NCBI GenBank assembly: GCA_015200345.1
Contig: CP054187.1
Span: forward strand, 3,332,470 to 3,396,469
Length of the DNA: 64,000 bases
Reading direction: 5' to 3'
Source of the DNA: Planctomycetia bacterium
GTDB lineage: Bacteria; Planctomycetota; Phycisphaerae; UBA1845; UTPLA1
Shown: one piece after another, positions 57,744 to 64,000 of the stretch
Numbering within the stretch: position 1 is the stretch's first letter
Layout: each line of letters starts with the position of its first letter
Program-made: the position numbers and the translations under genes
Notes under the pieces: generated by a model
Told to the model about the DNA's origin: nothing
What the model saw: the letters and a program-made list of their open reading frames with translations, nothing else
The model's database searches: none

Positions 57744-58490
57744 CTACCAGTAGCTCGATGCGCGGCGGGGTTTCACCGTCCCGTCGGCGTTGAAGTTTGA
57801 GCTGGTTGGCGAGAGCAGGTCGTGCGAAACCGGCCTCGCTTCATTGTCTTGCAGGTGCGAGATTTCATTGAGGCAAATCAACGTGCGGGTGCCCGCAGAG
57901 CCGCCGTCGGGGGCCGGTTCGTGACGCAGCGCCGTCAGCGCCGCGTTTTCGATCACGAATCGAAACGACGGACCCGGCGTGTCGGTCAGCCAGGCCTCGA
58001 TCAGCCGCGCGATCGGGCTGCCGTGACTGATGACGACGACGGTGTCATCCGGCCCGGTCCACCGCGCCTTCAGAAATTCCGCCATGGCGCGCGTTCGTGC
58101 CAGCATCGACTCGCGCGGTTCGTCGACAGCGGGCCAAGTCATCGTCGTTCGATAATCCGGGCAGGGCTTGGCGAAACCGAACCGCGCCGTGATCGTCTCA
58201 ATCCCGCCCAGACCGGTCTCAACGTGCGACCCGGCGGGAACATGGTGATACTCCCAGAGTTCCGGGCGAATGAAGACCGGGATGTCCGGTCGTCCTTCCA
58301 CCACGGCAGCCGCGGTTTGCAGGCAGCGGTCAAACGGACTGGTATAGACGGCGGAAATCGGGACGGATTTCAGTCGCCGCGCAACGGCGGCGGCCTGCCG
58401 AAATCCGCGCGGCGTCAAGGAGCTGTTCAATCCCGCGGCCGGGTCAACGTTGAACTGCGATTCGGCATGTCGGATCACGTAGGCAAGCAC
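57744..58490 (-). CDS. Histidine phosphatase superfamily (phosphoglycerate mutase-like) protein
   Basis: A 248-residue member of the histidine phosphatase superfamily. The catalytic motif is VIRHAESQFNVD (RHAE), with the second His in VVISHGSPIARLIEAWL and Arg/Glu contacts in YTSPFDRCLQTAAAVVEGR and PELWEYHHVPAG. These indicate a phosphatase rather than a cofactor-dependent mutase, because the usual mutase active-site neighbourhood is not present. It starts with GTG at 58490 and lies just upstream of kdsA on the same strand, 24 nt before the kdsA promoter region. Substrate unknown. Confidence 0.88.
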   Translation of the reverse strand: MLAYVIRHAESQFNVDPAAGLNSSLTPRGFRQAAAVARRLKSVPISAVYTSPFDRCLQTAAAVVEGRPDIPVFIRPELWEYHHVPAGSHVETGLGGIETITARFGFAKPCPDYRTTMTWPAVDEPRESMLARTRAMAEFLKARWTGPDDTVVVISHGSPIARLIEAWLTDTPGPSFRFVIENAALTALRHEPAPDGGSAGTRTLICLNEISHLQDNEARPVSHDLLSPTSSNFNADGTVKPRRASSYW

Positions 58491-58552
58491 AACAGGCTCC
58501 GGTGAAACAAGTCACAGGCCGTCGCCCGATGACCGGGCCGGCTCGGTTGCGA

Positions 58553-58581
58553 TTGACTTTTCCCGCATTTGGGCATATTTT
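58553..58581 (+). promoter_or_regulatory. Sigma-70-type promoter of the SH3-domain protein gene
   Basis: TTGACT (58553-58558) and TATTTT (58576-58581) are 17 nt apart. Initiation near 58588 gives a leader of about 64 nt that ends with the AGGGAGGA ribosome site before ATG 58652. Confidence 0.6.
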
Positions 58582-58651
58582 TCAAGGCGTGCTAGTTCGA
58601 CGGATCGCGCGCAGCACACTCGCCGCGCGGGGCTTGCAGGGAGGAATGGTC

Positions 58652-60325
58652 ATGCGCAAAGCATTCATCGCCTTATCATTGCTTTTTGTCGCTGGAGGCA
58701 CCGCCGCGGCCAAGGGGCAGCCCACGCCCGCAGGAAGTCCGCCGCCGTTTCCGTGGGAGGGCGAAGTCACCGCCGCCAACGTGTACGTGCGCAGCGGCGC
58801 CGGAAGCAACTGGTACCCGACGACCAAGCTCAACAACGGCGACCGCGTCGTCGTGCTGGGGGAGAAGTTCGGCTGGTACCAGATCGCGCCGGTCCCCGGC
58901 AGCTTCAGTTACGTCGACGCCGCGATGGTCGATCGCGCGGCCGGCGGGAAGAAAGGAACGATCAAACAGGACAAAGTCTATATTCGCGCGGGCAGCTCGC
59001 TCGAGTCGCGCAAAAATGCGACCCAGATCGTGCTGAACAAGGGCGACGCGGTCGAGATTCAGGGAGAGGCCGACGGGTTCCTCAAGATCGCCCCGCCGCC
59101 GGGCGCCACGCTGTTCATCTCCAAGCAATATGTCCGACCGGTCGATGCCAGACTCCGCAGCGGCATGGTGGAAAAGCACTTGAGCAATCAGCCGCGCAGC
59201 CTGCCGCCGGAGAACAAACCGGCCGAGATTCCGCCCAGTCCGATCCAGCCGGGCAACGCCGTTGCCGCCGCCGCCGACTCGAAGTCCGCGCCCCCCCAAT
59301 CGAGTGGGAATCCGCCGACCGGTGATCCACCGATCAGGTCGGCCGATGCGACGACGTCGACCGGCACCGGCGCGACCGAGGGCATCAAGGTGCCGATGGT
59401 CGAAGGGGGCGACGCCGCCGCGACAAGCCAGCCGGGCGATGACGAAAGTGACACGAAATTGGCAGCAGGTCCAAATGCCGACGGAGCCGCGATGGCTCCC
59501 GATGCAGCCGGCAACAAGGCAACGTCAGACGCTCGGACGGATAAGAAGACCGCCTCCGCCGCGAAGACGCCGCCAAAGAAGACCGACGTTCCTGCCGGTC
59601 AGCCGCGCAAAACTCCCGATCGTTACAAGGCGATGCTGACGGTCCTGGAGAGCGAACTGGTCGCCATGCTGGCCAAGCCGCTGGAGCAGCAGGACTCCGA
59701 GGCATTGCGCAAGAAGTACGAGGAAATCGCCAATCAGACCGAAGAGTACGTCCCCGCTGAAGTGGCCAAGATTCGCGTTCGACAGCTGCGCGATCGCGCG
59801 ACGCTGAAACTGGCACGCAAGGATTTGTACGCCGACGCGGAAGAAATCGCCGCTTACCGCGCCAACATGGATCAGGAGCGGATGAAAATTCTGCGACGCA
59901 AGGTTTCCAAGGCGATGGAGCGATTCGAGCTGGAGGGCGAACTGTGGCGGAGCCACGCCTTTTCGCCGGAAAGCCGTCGCTATCGACTCGTTGACCCGTC
60001 CAGCAAGTCGACCGTGGCGTATGTGGACATCCCCGTCGGCGTCGATCCGAACCCCGACCACCTGATCGGCCGGCTCGTCGGCATCAACACGCGAACGCAG
60101 AAATTCAGCCCGTCGGCCCGCGTCCCCATCGCCGAGGCGCGGGAGGTCATCGATCTCTCGATCCGCAAGATGCCGCCCACCGATGAGTTGGGCGAGCTTC
60201 CCCCGGCAGGCGCCAACTCGAATAATCCGGCTGGGCCGGGCAATCCCTTGTCGGGCAGAAGTCCGGCGAAGCCGGCGGGCGAGCCTTCCGCCTCGGCGGG
60301 CGAGGCGGACGATCGGCTGCCCTGA
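58652..60325 (+). CDS. Secreted SH3-domain protein, unknown function
   Basis: A 557-residue exported protein: signal peptide MRKAFIALSLLFVAGGTAAA, then two bacterial SH3 segments, TAANVYVRSGAGSNWYPTTK (about 34-53) and DKVYIRAGSSLESRKNATQI (about 107-126). A long Ala/Pro/Ser/Thr-rich low-complexity linker (about 190-315) follows, and a helical domain with heptads (RYKAMLTVLESELVAMLAKP) and a C-terminal beta region (RYRLVDPSSKSTVAYVDIPV, LIGRLVGINTRTQKFSPSAR). Bacterial SH3 domains bind peptidoglycan or polysaccharide. The start at 58652 has AGGGAGGA 7 nt upstream; ATG 58646 is also possible. Envelope attachment is inference. Confidence 0.85.
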   Translation: MRKAFIALSLLFVAGGTAAAKGQPTPAGSPPPFPWEGEVTAANVYVRSGAGSNWYPTTKLNNGDRVVVLGEKFGWYQIAPVPGSFSYVDAAMVDRAAGGKKGTIKQDKVYIRAGSSLESRKNATQIVLNKGDAVEIQGEADGFLKIAPPPGATLFISKQYVRPVDARLRSGMVEKHLSNQPRSLPPENKPAEIPPSPIQPGNAVAAAADSKSAPPQSSGNPPTGDPPIRSADATTSTGTGATEGIKVPMVEGGDAAATSQPGDDESDTKLAAGPNADGAAMAPDAAGNKATSDARTDKKTASAAKTPPKKTDVPAGQPRKTPDRYKAMLTVLESELVAMLAKPLEQQDSEALRKKYEEIANQTEEYVPAEVAKIRVRQLRDRATLKLARKDLYADAEEIAAYRANMDQERMKILRRKVSKAMERFELEGELWRSHAFSPESRRYRLVDPSSKSTVAYVDIPVGVDPNPDHLIGRLVGINTRTQKFSPSARVPIAEAREVIDLSIRKMPPTDELGELPPAGANSNNPAGPGNPLSGRSPAKPAGEPSASAGEADDRLP

Positions 60326-60405
60326 TGCGCCGTCGCCGAAATGGGGGCGCCGCGGGGCCGTTGCCTCTTGTTGACCGGCGTATCCCGACCGGGCGGTGAA
60401 TTTTC

Positions 60406-61002
60406 GTGGTCTATTATTACGTCATCGGCAACGACGGTCAGCGCTACGGCCCGGCCGACGTGGATTCGCTCGTCCAATGGGCACGCGAAGGCCGCCTGAT
60501 CCCCGAGACGGTTCTCGTGGAGTCCGGCACCGAGACGCGGCGCCGCGCGGATACAATCGTCGCGCTGGCAGCCGTTTTCTCGGCGTTCGACGCGCAGCGC
60601 GTGGCGCTGGAACGCGGTGAAGCGCCGACCTTGCCCGCACGCGGCGCACGGCGCGAAGGAAGGCAGGATGCCGCGCAGGGCGGCGAACGCGGCGCGCCGC
60701 CGGTCTCACCGGGCTTCGGCTTGCTGCCGCTGGAGCGAGAGCTGCCGATCGTCGGGCCGAAGAGCCGCGTCGTGGCGGGGCTGCTGGGGATCTTTCTCGG
60801 CGCGCTGGGCATTCACCGCTTTTACCTCGGTTACACGGGGATCGGCCTGCTGATGCTGCTGATCACGGTGCTCGGCGGCGCGGCGACTTTTGTCTGTATG
60901 CCAGGCTCGGGCTGCGGATTCGTCGCCCTCTGGGGGTTCATCGAGGGCGTGCTTTGCCTGTGCGGCTCGATGCGCGACGCGCAAGGACGCGAACTGGCGT
61001 AG
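60406..61002 (+). CDS. GYF_2-like (DUF4339) and TM2 domain membrane protein
   Basis: A 198-residue protein with an N-terminal GYF_2-like domain (VVYYYVIGNDGQRYGPADVD, about 1-55) and a C-terminal TM2 domain of two helices (SRVVAGLLGIFLGALGIHRF, YLGYTGIGLLMLLITVLGG, about 120-160) with the conserved short turn GIHRFYLG. A Gly/Pro/Arg-rich linker separates them. Two Cys-rich segments (VCMPGSGCGF, GVLCLCGS) are near the C-terminus. GYF_2-plus-TM2 proteins are frequent in Planctomycetota and other bacteria; function unknown. The start is GTG at 60406; no strong ribosome site is seen. It ends 6 nt from a convergent lipoprotein gene. Confidence 0.82.
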   Translation: MVYYYVIGNDGQRYGPADVDSLVQWAREGRLIPETVLVESGTETRRRADTIVALAAVFSAFDAQRVALERGEAPTLPARGARREGRQDAAQGGERGAPPVSPGFGLLPLERELPIVGPKSRVVAGLLGIFLGALGIHRFYLGYTGIGLLMLLITVLGGAATFVCMPGSGCGFVALWGFIEGVLCLCGSMRDAQGRELA

Positions 61003-61008
61003 CCCGAA

Positions 61009-61746
61009 TCAACCACCGATGTCCTTCGGCGCGCCGAATCCGCCCGATGCTTCCAGCGCGGCGATCTCCTCGGGCACCACGTCGATCCATTCTCCCGTGT
61101 AGTCCACGCTGATCTGCGCCGTGAACGCAAGGTTGTTCTGGTTCTGACCGCTCAACACGACAAAGAGCGTGCGCGCCACTTTGCCCTCGGTGGTCAACTC
61201 GTCGGGATCGAATGCCCCGGTGATCGTCGAGGCCGAGAGCACGGCCCCGGCGCCCTGGTTCTGATTGCCGTTGTTCGTCGCGCCGCCGGCCAGGTCGCCC
61301 AAGAAGAAATACTCGTAATCGCTGTTGATCGCCCCCAGGCCGGTCTTGCTCGTATCGGTCGGATTGGTCAATCGCATGCGCCCGAATTGCGGGAACGTGA
61401 CGACGACCTCATCCGGAAACGCCTCGTCCAGCGAGGCGTTCAGGTCGGCAAGCCCCGCGTTCCACTGGTTGACCAAGGGCGCAAAGGCCGACGGAAAATC
61501 GTCCGGGTCCAGCGGCTCAAGTTGCCCCGTGGTCGAATCGGTCTGGGTCTCACCGCCGCCGTTGGCGCTCCAGGTGAACGTGATTCGGATGTCGCCGCGC
61601 TGAAGCGCCCAAAGCCCCTCGAGGTCGGACCCGGGCAGAGGACCGCTCGCGGGGAGCGACAGATTGCAGTTCTGGCCGGACATGCCCAAGCAGAACGCGG
61701 CACCGAGCACGAGACCGGAAGCAATTCGACCCGATCGGAATTTCAT
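61009..61746 (-). CDS. Secreted or lipidated beta-rich protein, unknown function
   Basis: A 245-residue exported protein: IASGLVLGAAFCLGMSGQNC is the signal region, with Cys27 as a possible lipidation site or, alternatively, signal peptidase I cleavage nearby. The mature part has no recognised family and is beta-rich with acidic and Asn/Gln-rich loops (GATNNGNQNQGAGAVLSAS). It ends in a Gly-rich tail. It is on the same strand as, and downstream of, proline dehydrogenase by 102 nt. Planctomycete lipoproteins of this kind often have no assigned role; none is claimed here. Confidence 0.68.
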   Translation of the reverse strand: MKFRSGRIASGLVLGAAFCLGMSGQNCNLSLPASGPLPGSDLEGLWALQRGDIRITFTWSANGGGETQTDSTTGQLEPLDPDDFPSAFAPLVNQWNAGLADLNASLDEAFPDEVVVTFPQFGRMRLTNPTDTSKTGLGAINSDYEYFFLGDLAGGATNNGNQNQGAGAVLSASTITGAFDPDELTTEGKVARTLFVVLSGQNQNNLAFTAQISVDYTGEWIDVVPEEIAALEASGGFGAPKDIGG

Positions 61747-61848
61747 GGTAAACTAGCTCCGAAGCGAGAGTGGGTTGAGGTTTCGGCGAGGTTCGACACC
61801 GGATTATATCGGCGTTCAGAATGGCGGCAACGAATCCTCGCGGGACCC

Positions 61849-63306
61849 TTATCCCGACACGCCCGCTAACTCGGGGTGCTGCACGATCGTCTTGGACGGC
61901 CAAGGGGGAGCGTCCGGTTCGTCCAGTTCCTCGGCGCTGCCCGGCGACGCCAGCAGGGCGGCATGGTCTGCGTCCCGCTCGAAGCTTTGGCGCAGGAACG
62001 ATTCGTTTGCCGTGTTTTCAATCAGCCGCCGAATCAGATAAGCCATGCCTGCTACAAAATCGCCGAAGGGCGCATACACGCGCAGCCGCTGGCCCATGTC
62101 CACCAGCGCACGCTTCAGCGGATTGCCCATTCCCGTCAGCATCTGAAACTCCACCGTTCGGGGCGGCAGATCCAGGGCGCGCTCCAGCGCCATCGCGTGT
62201 GCAATGGACCGCACGTTGTGACTGGCGAATGCCGGCCGAATCACATCGACATGCTCCAGCATCATGCGCGTGATCGTCTCGAAACTGGTATCCGAAAGCC
62301 GCTTCTGGGTGAAGACGGGCGGCCGCACGCCGAGACGGTGTGCCTCCGCGATCTCGGAATCCCAATACGCCCCCTTGACCAGCCGTACCCAGATTGGCGT
62401 GCCCCGATGGCGAGCGAAATCAACAAGCCCCATCAGATCGCGACGCGCGTCGCGCAGGTACGCCTGCACCACGATTCCGCAGTCCGGCCAGTCGCGGAAC
62501 TCCGGCTCGGTCAGCACACGGCGGAAGACCTCAAAGGTCATGTTCTTGATGGCATGGTGCTCGGTGTCGATGTTGACGAAGGCCCCGCGTTCCTGCGCGC
62601 GGCGCAAGATCGGACGCAATCGGTTCAGCACGGCCTCGACCCCCCGCTCACCTTGCGACGGATCCATCGCGTTGACGATGGCCGTCAGCTTGATCGAGAG
62701 GTTGACGCGCGGCAGCGGTCCGAAGGGCGCCTCATCGAGATTCCGGTCGCGTTGCCACGTCGGCGCGACGGCACTTAGCCGATCAATCAGCTCGATGTAA
62801 CGCTTCTGGAGTGTCAATGCAACGGCATCATCGTGCACGGCCTCGCCGAGCACGTCAAGCGTGAAGGCCATGCCCTGGCGCCGGAGCCTGCGAACGCCGT
62901 CGATTGCCTGCTCGACCGTCGCGCCGCAGATGAACTGCTGTGCCATCGTCAGGCTTGCCCGTCGCACGGTCGCCCCGACCAATCCGCGCAGCGGCGATCC
63001 CGGTCGACACATCATCGCGGCGAGCAGAACCGGCGGCGGCAACGAAGTCAGCGGCCGATGTCCCTCGGTCAGTTTGCGCTCCAGTTCCGCGGCCACGTGT
63101 CGCGCCCCATTCGCGGAGGGAAGGACGGCAATGAACTCGAAAAGCCGACGCTTGAGGTCTTCGTCACGCGTGAGCCAGTTCATGCCGAACTGCTGCCAAT
63201 ATTCGATCGAGGCGATGGATGGCGCGCAGGCGTGTGCCCGGTGAAAGATCTCCTCCCCGATGCGCCGGGTCGCGGCTTCGATGGACCTGTCTGAAGCAAT
63301 GGCCAT
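61849..63306 (-). CDS. Proline dehydrogenase, monofunctional
   Basis: PRODH oxidises proline to pyrroline-5-carboxylate with FAD. The 485-residue product has the (beta/alpha)8 barrel with LPRVNLSIKLTAIVNAMDPS, QERGAFVNIDTEHHAIKNMT, VVQAYLRDARRDLMGLVDFA, PIWVRLVKGAYWDSEIAEAH, RPAFASHNVRSIAHAM, VEFQMLTGMGNPLKRALVDM and the C-terminal YAPFGDFVAGMAYLIRRLIE with NTANESFLR, all hallmark PutA/PRODH motifs. There is no fused P5C dehydrogenase: the frame ends after the barrel plus a 45-residue tail, and the next gene downstream is unrelated. The N-terminal 140 residues are helical, as in PutA's arm. The start ATG at 63306 (MAIASDRSIEAATRRIGE) has GGAGG about 11 nt upstream. Confidence 0.93.
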   Translation of the reverse strand: MAIASDRSIEAATRRIGEEIFHRAHACAPSIASIEYWQQFGMNWLTRDEDLKRRLFEFIAVLPSANGARHVAAELERKLTEGHRPLTSLPPPVLLAAMMCRPGSPLRGLVGATVRRASLTMAQQFICGATVEQAIDGVRRLRRQGMAFTLDVLGEAVHDDAVALTLQKRYIELIDRLSAVAPTWQRDRNLDEAPFGPLPRVNLSIKLTAIVNAMDPSQGERGVEAVLNRLRPILRRAQERGAFVNIDTEHHAIKNMTFEVFRRVLTEPEFRDWPDCGIVVQAYLRDARRDLMGLVDFARHRGTPIWVRLVKGAYWDSEIAEAHRLGVRPPVFTQKRLSDTSFETITRMMLEHVDVIRPAFASHNVRSIAHAMALERALDLPPRTVEFQMLTGMGNPLKRALVDMGQRLRVYAPFGDFVAGMAYLIRRLIENTANESFLRQSFERDADHAALLASPGSAEELDEPDAPPWPSKTIVQHPELAGVSG

Positions 63307-63376
63307 GCGGTTCCGCCCCTCCACCGGGGGAGGCACGACGGGAAAGTCTAGCTTGCGGATCAGATTCCGGCAATGT

Positions 63377-63406
63377 TTGCCCCGCGCCGGCCGGCGCCAT
63401 TAGACT
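63377..63406 (+). promoter_or_regulatory. Possible promoter of the terminal lipoprotein gene
   Basis: TTGCCC (63377-63382) and TAGACT (63401-63406) are 18 nt apart. The ATG at 63414 lies 7 nt after the -10 box, leaving almost no leader. Confidence 0.4.
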
Positions 63407-63413
63407 TAATTCC

Positions 63414-64000
63414 ATGATGACGCCTCCCTCTCGTCTCGTGAACCGTGTTCTAGCAATGTCCGCCGGTTTGGGGATCCTGATCGTCGGCTGCGAAGACAAG
63501 CGACGGCATCAGCCGACCCAGCAAGTGAATTTCAGCGCGACGCAACCGGGGCTGCCGGCCGGCGCGGCTCCGCTTGACGTGGCGCGCGAAGCCTTGAAAG
63601 CGATGATTCAGATGCAGCAGGCCCGGCGCGACGGATTGGGAGCAGAGGATCGACTCCATGCGTACGAGCAGGCCGTCGGCCGGCTTCACGCATTGGTGGC
63701 GCGGGACCAGATTCACAAGGAGATCGTGGAGAGCAAGGCGTATCCGGCGGACATCGAGGAAACGACCGCCGTGACGCTCATGATCGAATCCTGGACATCG
63801 ATGTTGGCGCACTACGTAGATGGGATCGATCCCAGCACCGCGCGAGTCAAATCAACGCCATCCGGGAACGTCGCAACGGTGTACGTGCAGGGCGTGAATC
63901 CGGGTGACGCGGAAAAACTGCGTGCGATTCGCGCGAGGCTGCCGTCCGAAACCGGAGTTGAAAGCGACAAACGGCTTCGAAGCGAAGCAGTCAAACAGGG
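63414..64000 (+). CDS. Putative lipoprotein, 3' end cut by window edge
   Basis: A frame beginning ATGATG at 63414 stays open for 195 codons to the window edge. The product starts MMTPPSRLVNRVLAMSAGLG and continues ILIVGCEDK, a lipoprotein signal with lipidated Cys at about residue 26. The mature part is helical: APLDVAREALKAMIQMQQAR, LHAYEQAVGRLHALVARDQI and ETTAVTLMIESWTSMLAHYV. No family is recognised. It is divergent from the proline dehydrogenase gene. Translational support is the uninterrupted frame and good composition; no clear ribosome site precedes the ATG. Confidence 0.72.
   Translation, partial: MMTPPSRLVNRVLAMSAGLGILIVGCEDKRRHQPTQQVNFSATQPGLPAGAAPLDVAREALKAMIQMQQARRDGLGAEDRLHAYEQAVGRLHALVARDQIHKEIVESKAYPADIEETTAVTLMIESWTSMLAHYVDGIDPSTARVKSTPSGNVATVYVQGVNPGDAEKLRAIRARLPSETGVESDKRLRSEAVKQ

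Overview
This GC-rich window most likely comes from a bacterial chromosome of the Planctomycetota, probably the Phycisphaerae side. That placement is inference, resting on a very large secreted subtilase with a C-terminal dockerin-like segment, the ABC/GldG/DUF4340 cluster, a bactofilin with an N-terminal zinc ribbon, and kdsA plus waaA (Gram-negative Kdo lipopolysaccharide). No rRNA, tRNA, CRISPR array, prophage or insertion sequence with a transposase was seen. Genes are dense on both strands, and five convergent pairs overlap at their 3' ends.

Layout. 1-9.8 kb: the end of a thioredoxin-like gene, waaA with a SEC-C protein, a GAF/SpoIIE-type phosphatase, a LipM-like octanoyltransferase, a 44-residue membrane protein, two glycosyltransferases, a YlbF-family protein and RNase R. 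10-20.4 kb: an Arg-rich secreted protein, a TMTC-like membrane/TPR protein, the 1777-residue subtilase, an alpha/beta hydrolase and purN. 20.5-31.7 kb: rplM-rpsI, mqnD (futalosine menaquinone route), pdhA-pdhB, a secreted protein, rex, a PAS/Fis-type regulator coupled to an orphan DNA methyltransferase, nadC-birA and an aldo/keto reductase. 31.8-36.7 kb: a fatty or aromatic acyl-CoA beta-oxidation set (two crotonases, hydroxyacyl-CoA dehydrogenase, thiolase), interrupted between the crotonases by a gene for a 23S-rRNA-intervening-sequence-type four-helix bundle protein bracketed by 19-nt perfect inverted repeats.

36.7-42.4 kb: a DUF547 lipoprotein, a tandem ACT protein, and a minus-strand run encoding an iodotyrosine-deiodinase-like flavoprotein, kynurenine 3-monooxygenase and tryptophan 2,3-dioxygenase, followed by a repeat-rich spacer and a lipoprotein. 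42.8-50.4 kb: an ABC ATPase, ABC-2 permease, an enlarged GldG-like protein, a DUF4340 protein and a two-TM protein. 50.4-58.5 kb: bactofilin, folC, then a minus-strand run with a histidine phosphatase, kdsA, a Trm112-like protein, a metallophosphoesterase, yidC and a small membrane protein. 58.6-64 kb: an SH3-domain secreted protein, a GYF_2-like/TM2 protein, two lipoproteins (one cut by the window end) and proline dehydrogenase.

How the genes fit together. LipM-type octanoyl transfer would supply lipoyl groups to the E2 partner of PdhAB, which is not in the window. Rex could tie NADH level to this central metabolism. Tryptophan dioxygenase, kynurenine monooxygenase and NadC are steps of tryptophan-to-NAD synthesis, but kynureninase and 3-hydroxyanthranilate dioxygenase are not here. 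The most unusual items are the inverted-repeat-flanked four-helix-bundle unit inside the beta-oxidation cluster, the deiodinase-like gene beside kynurenine genes, and three genes whose start codon lies 6-8 nt after a good -10 box (possible leaderless mRNAs).
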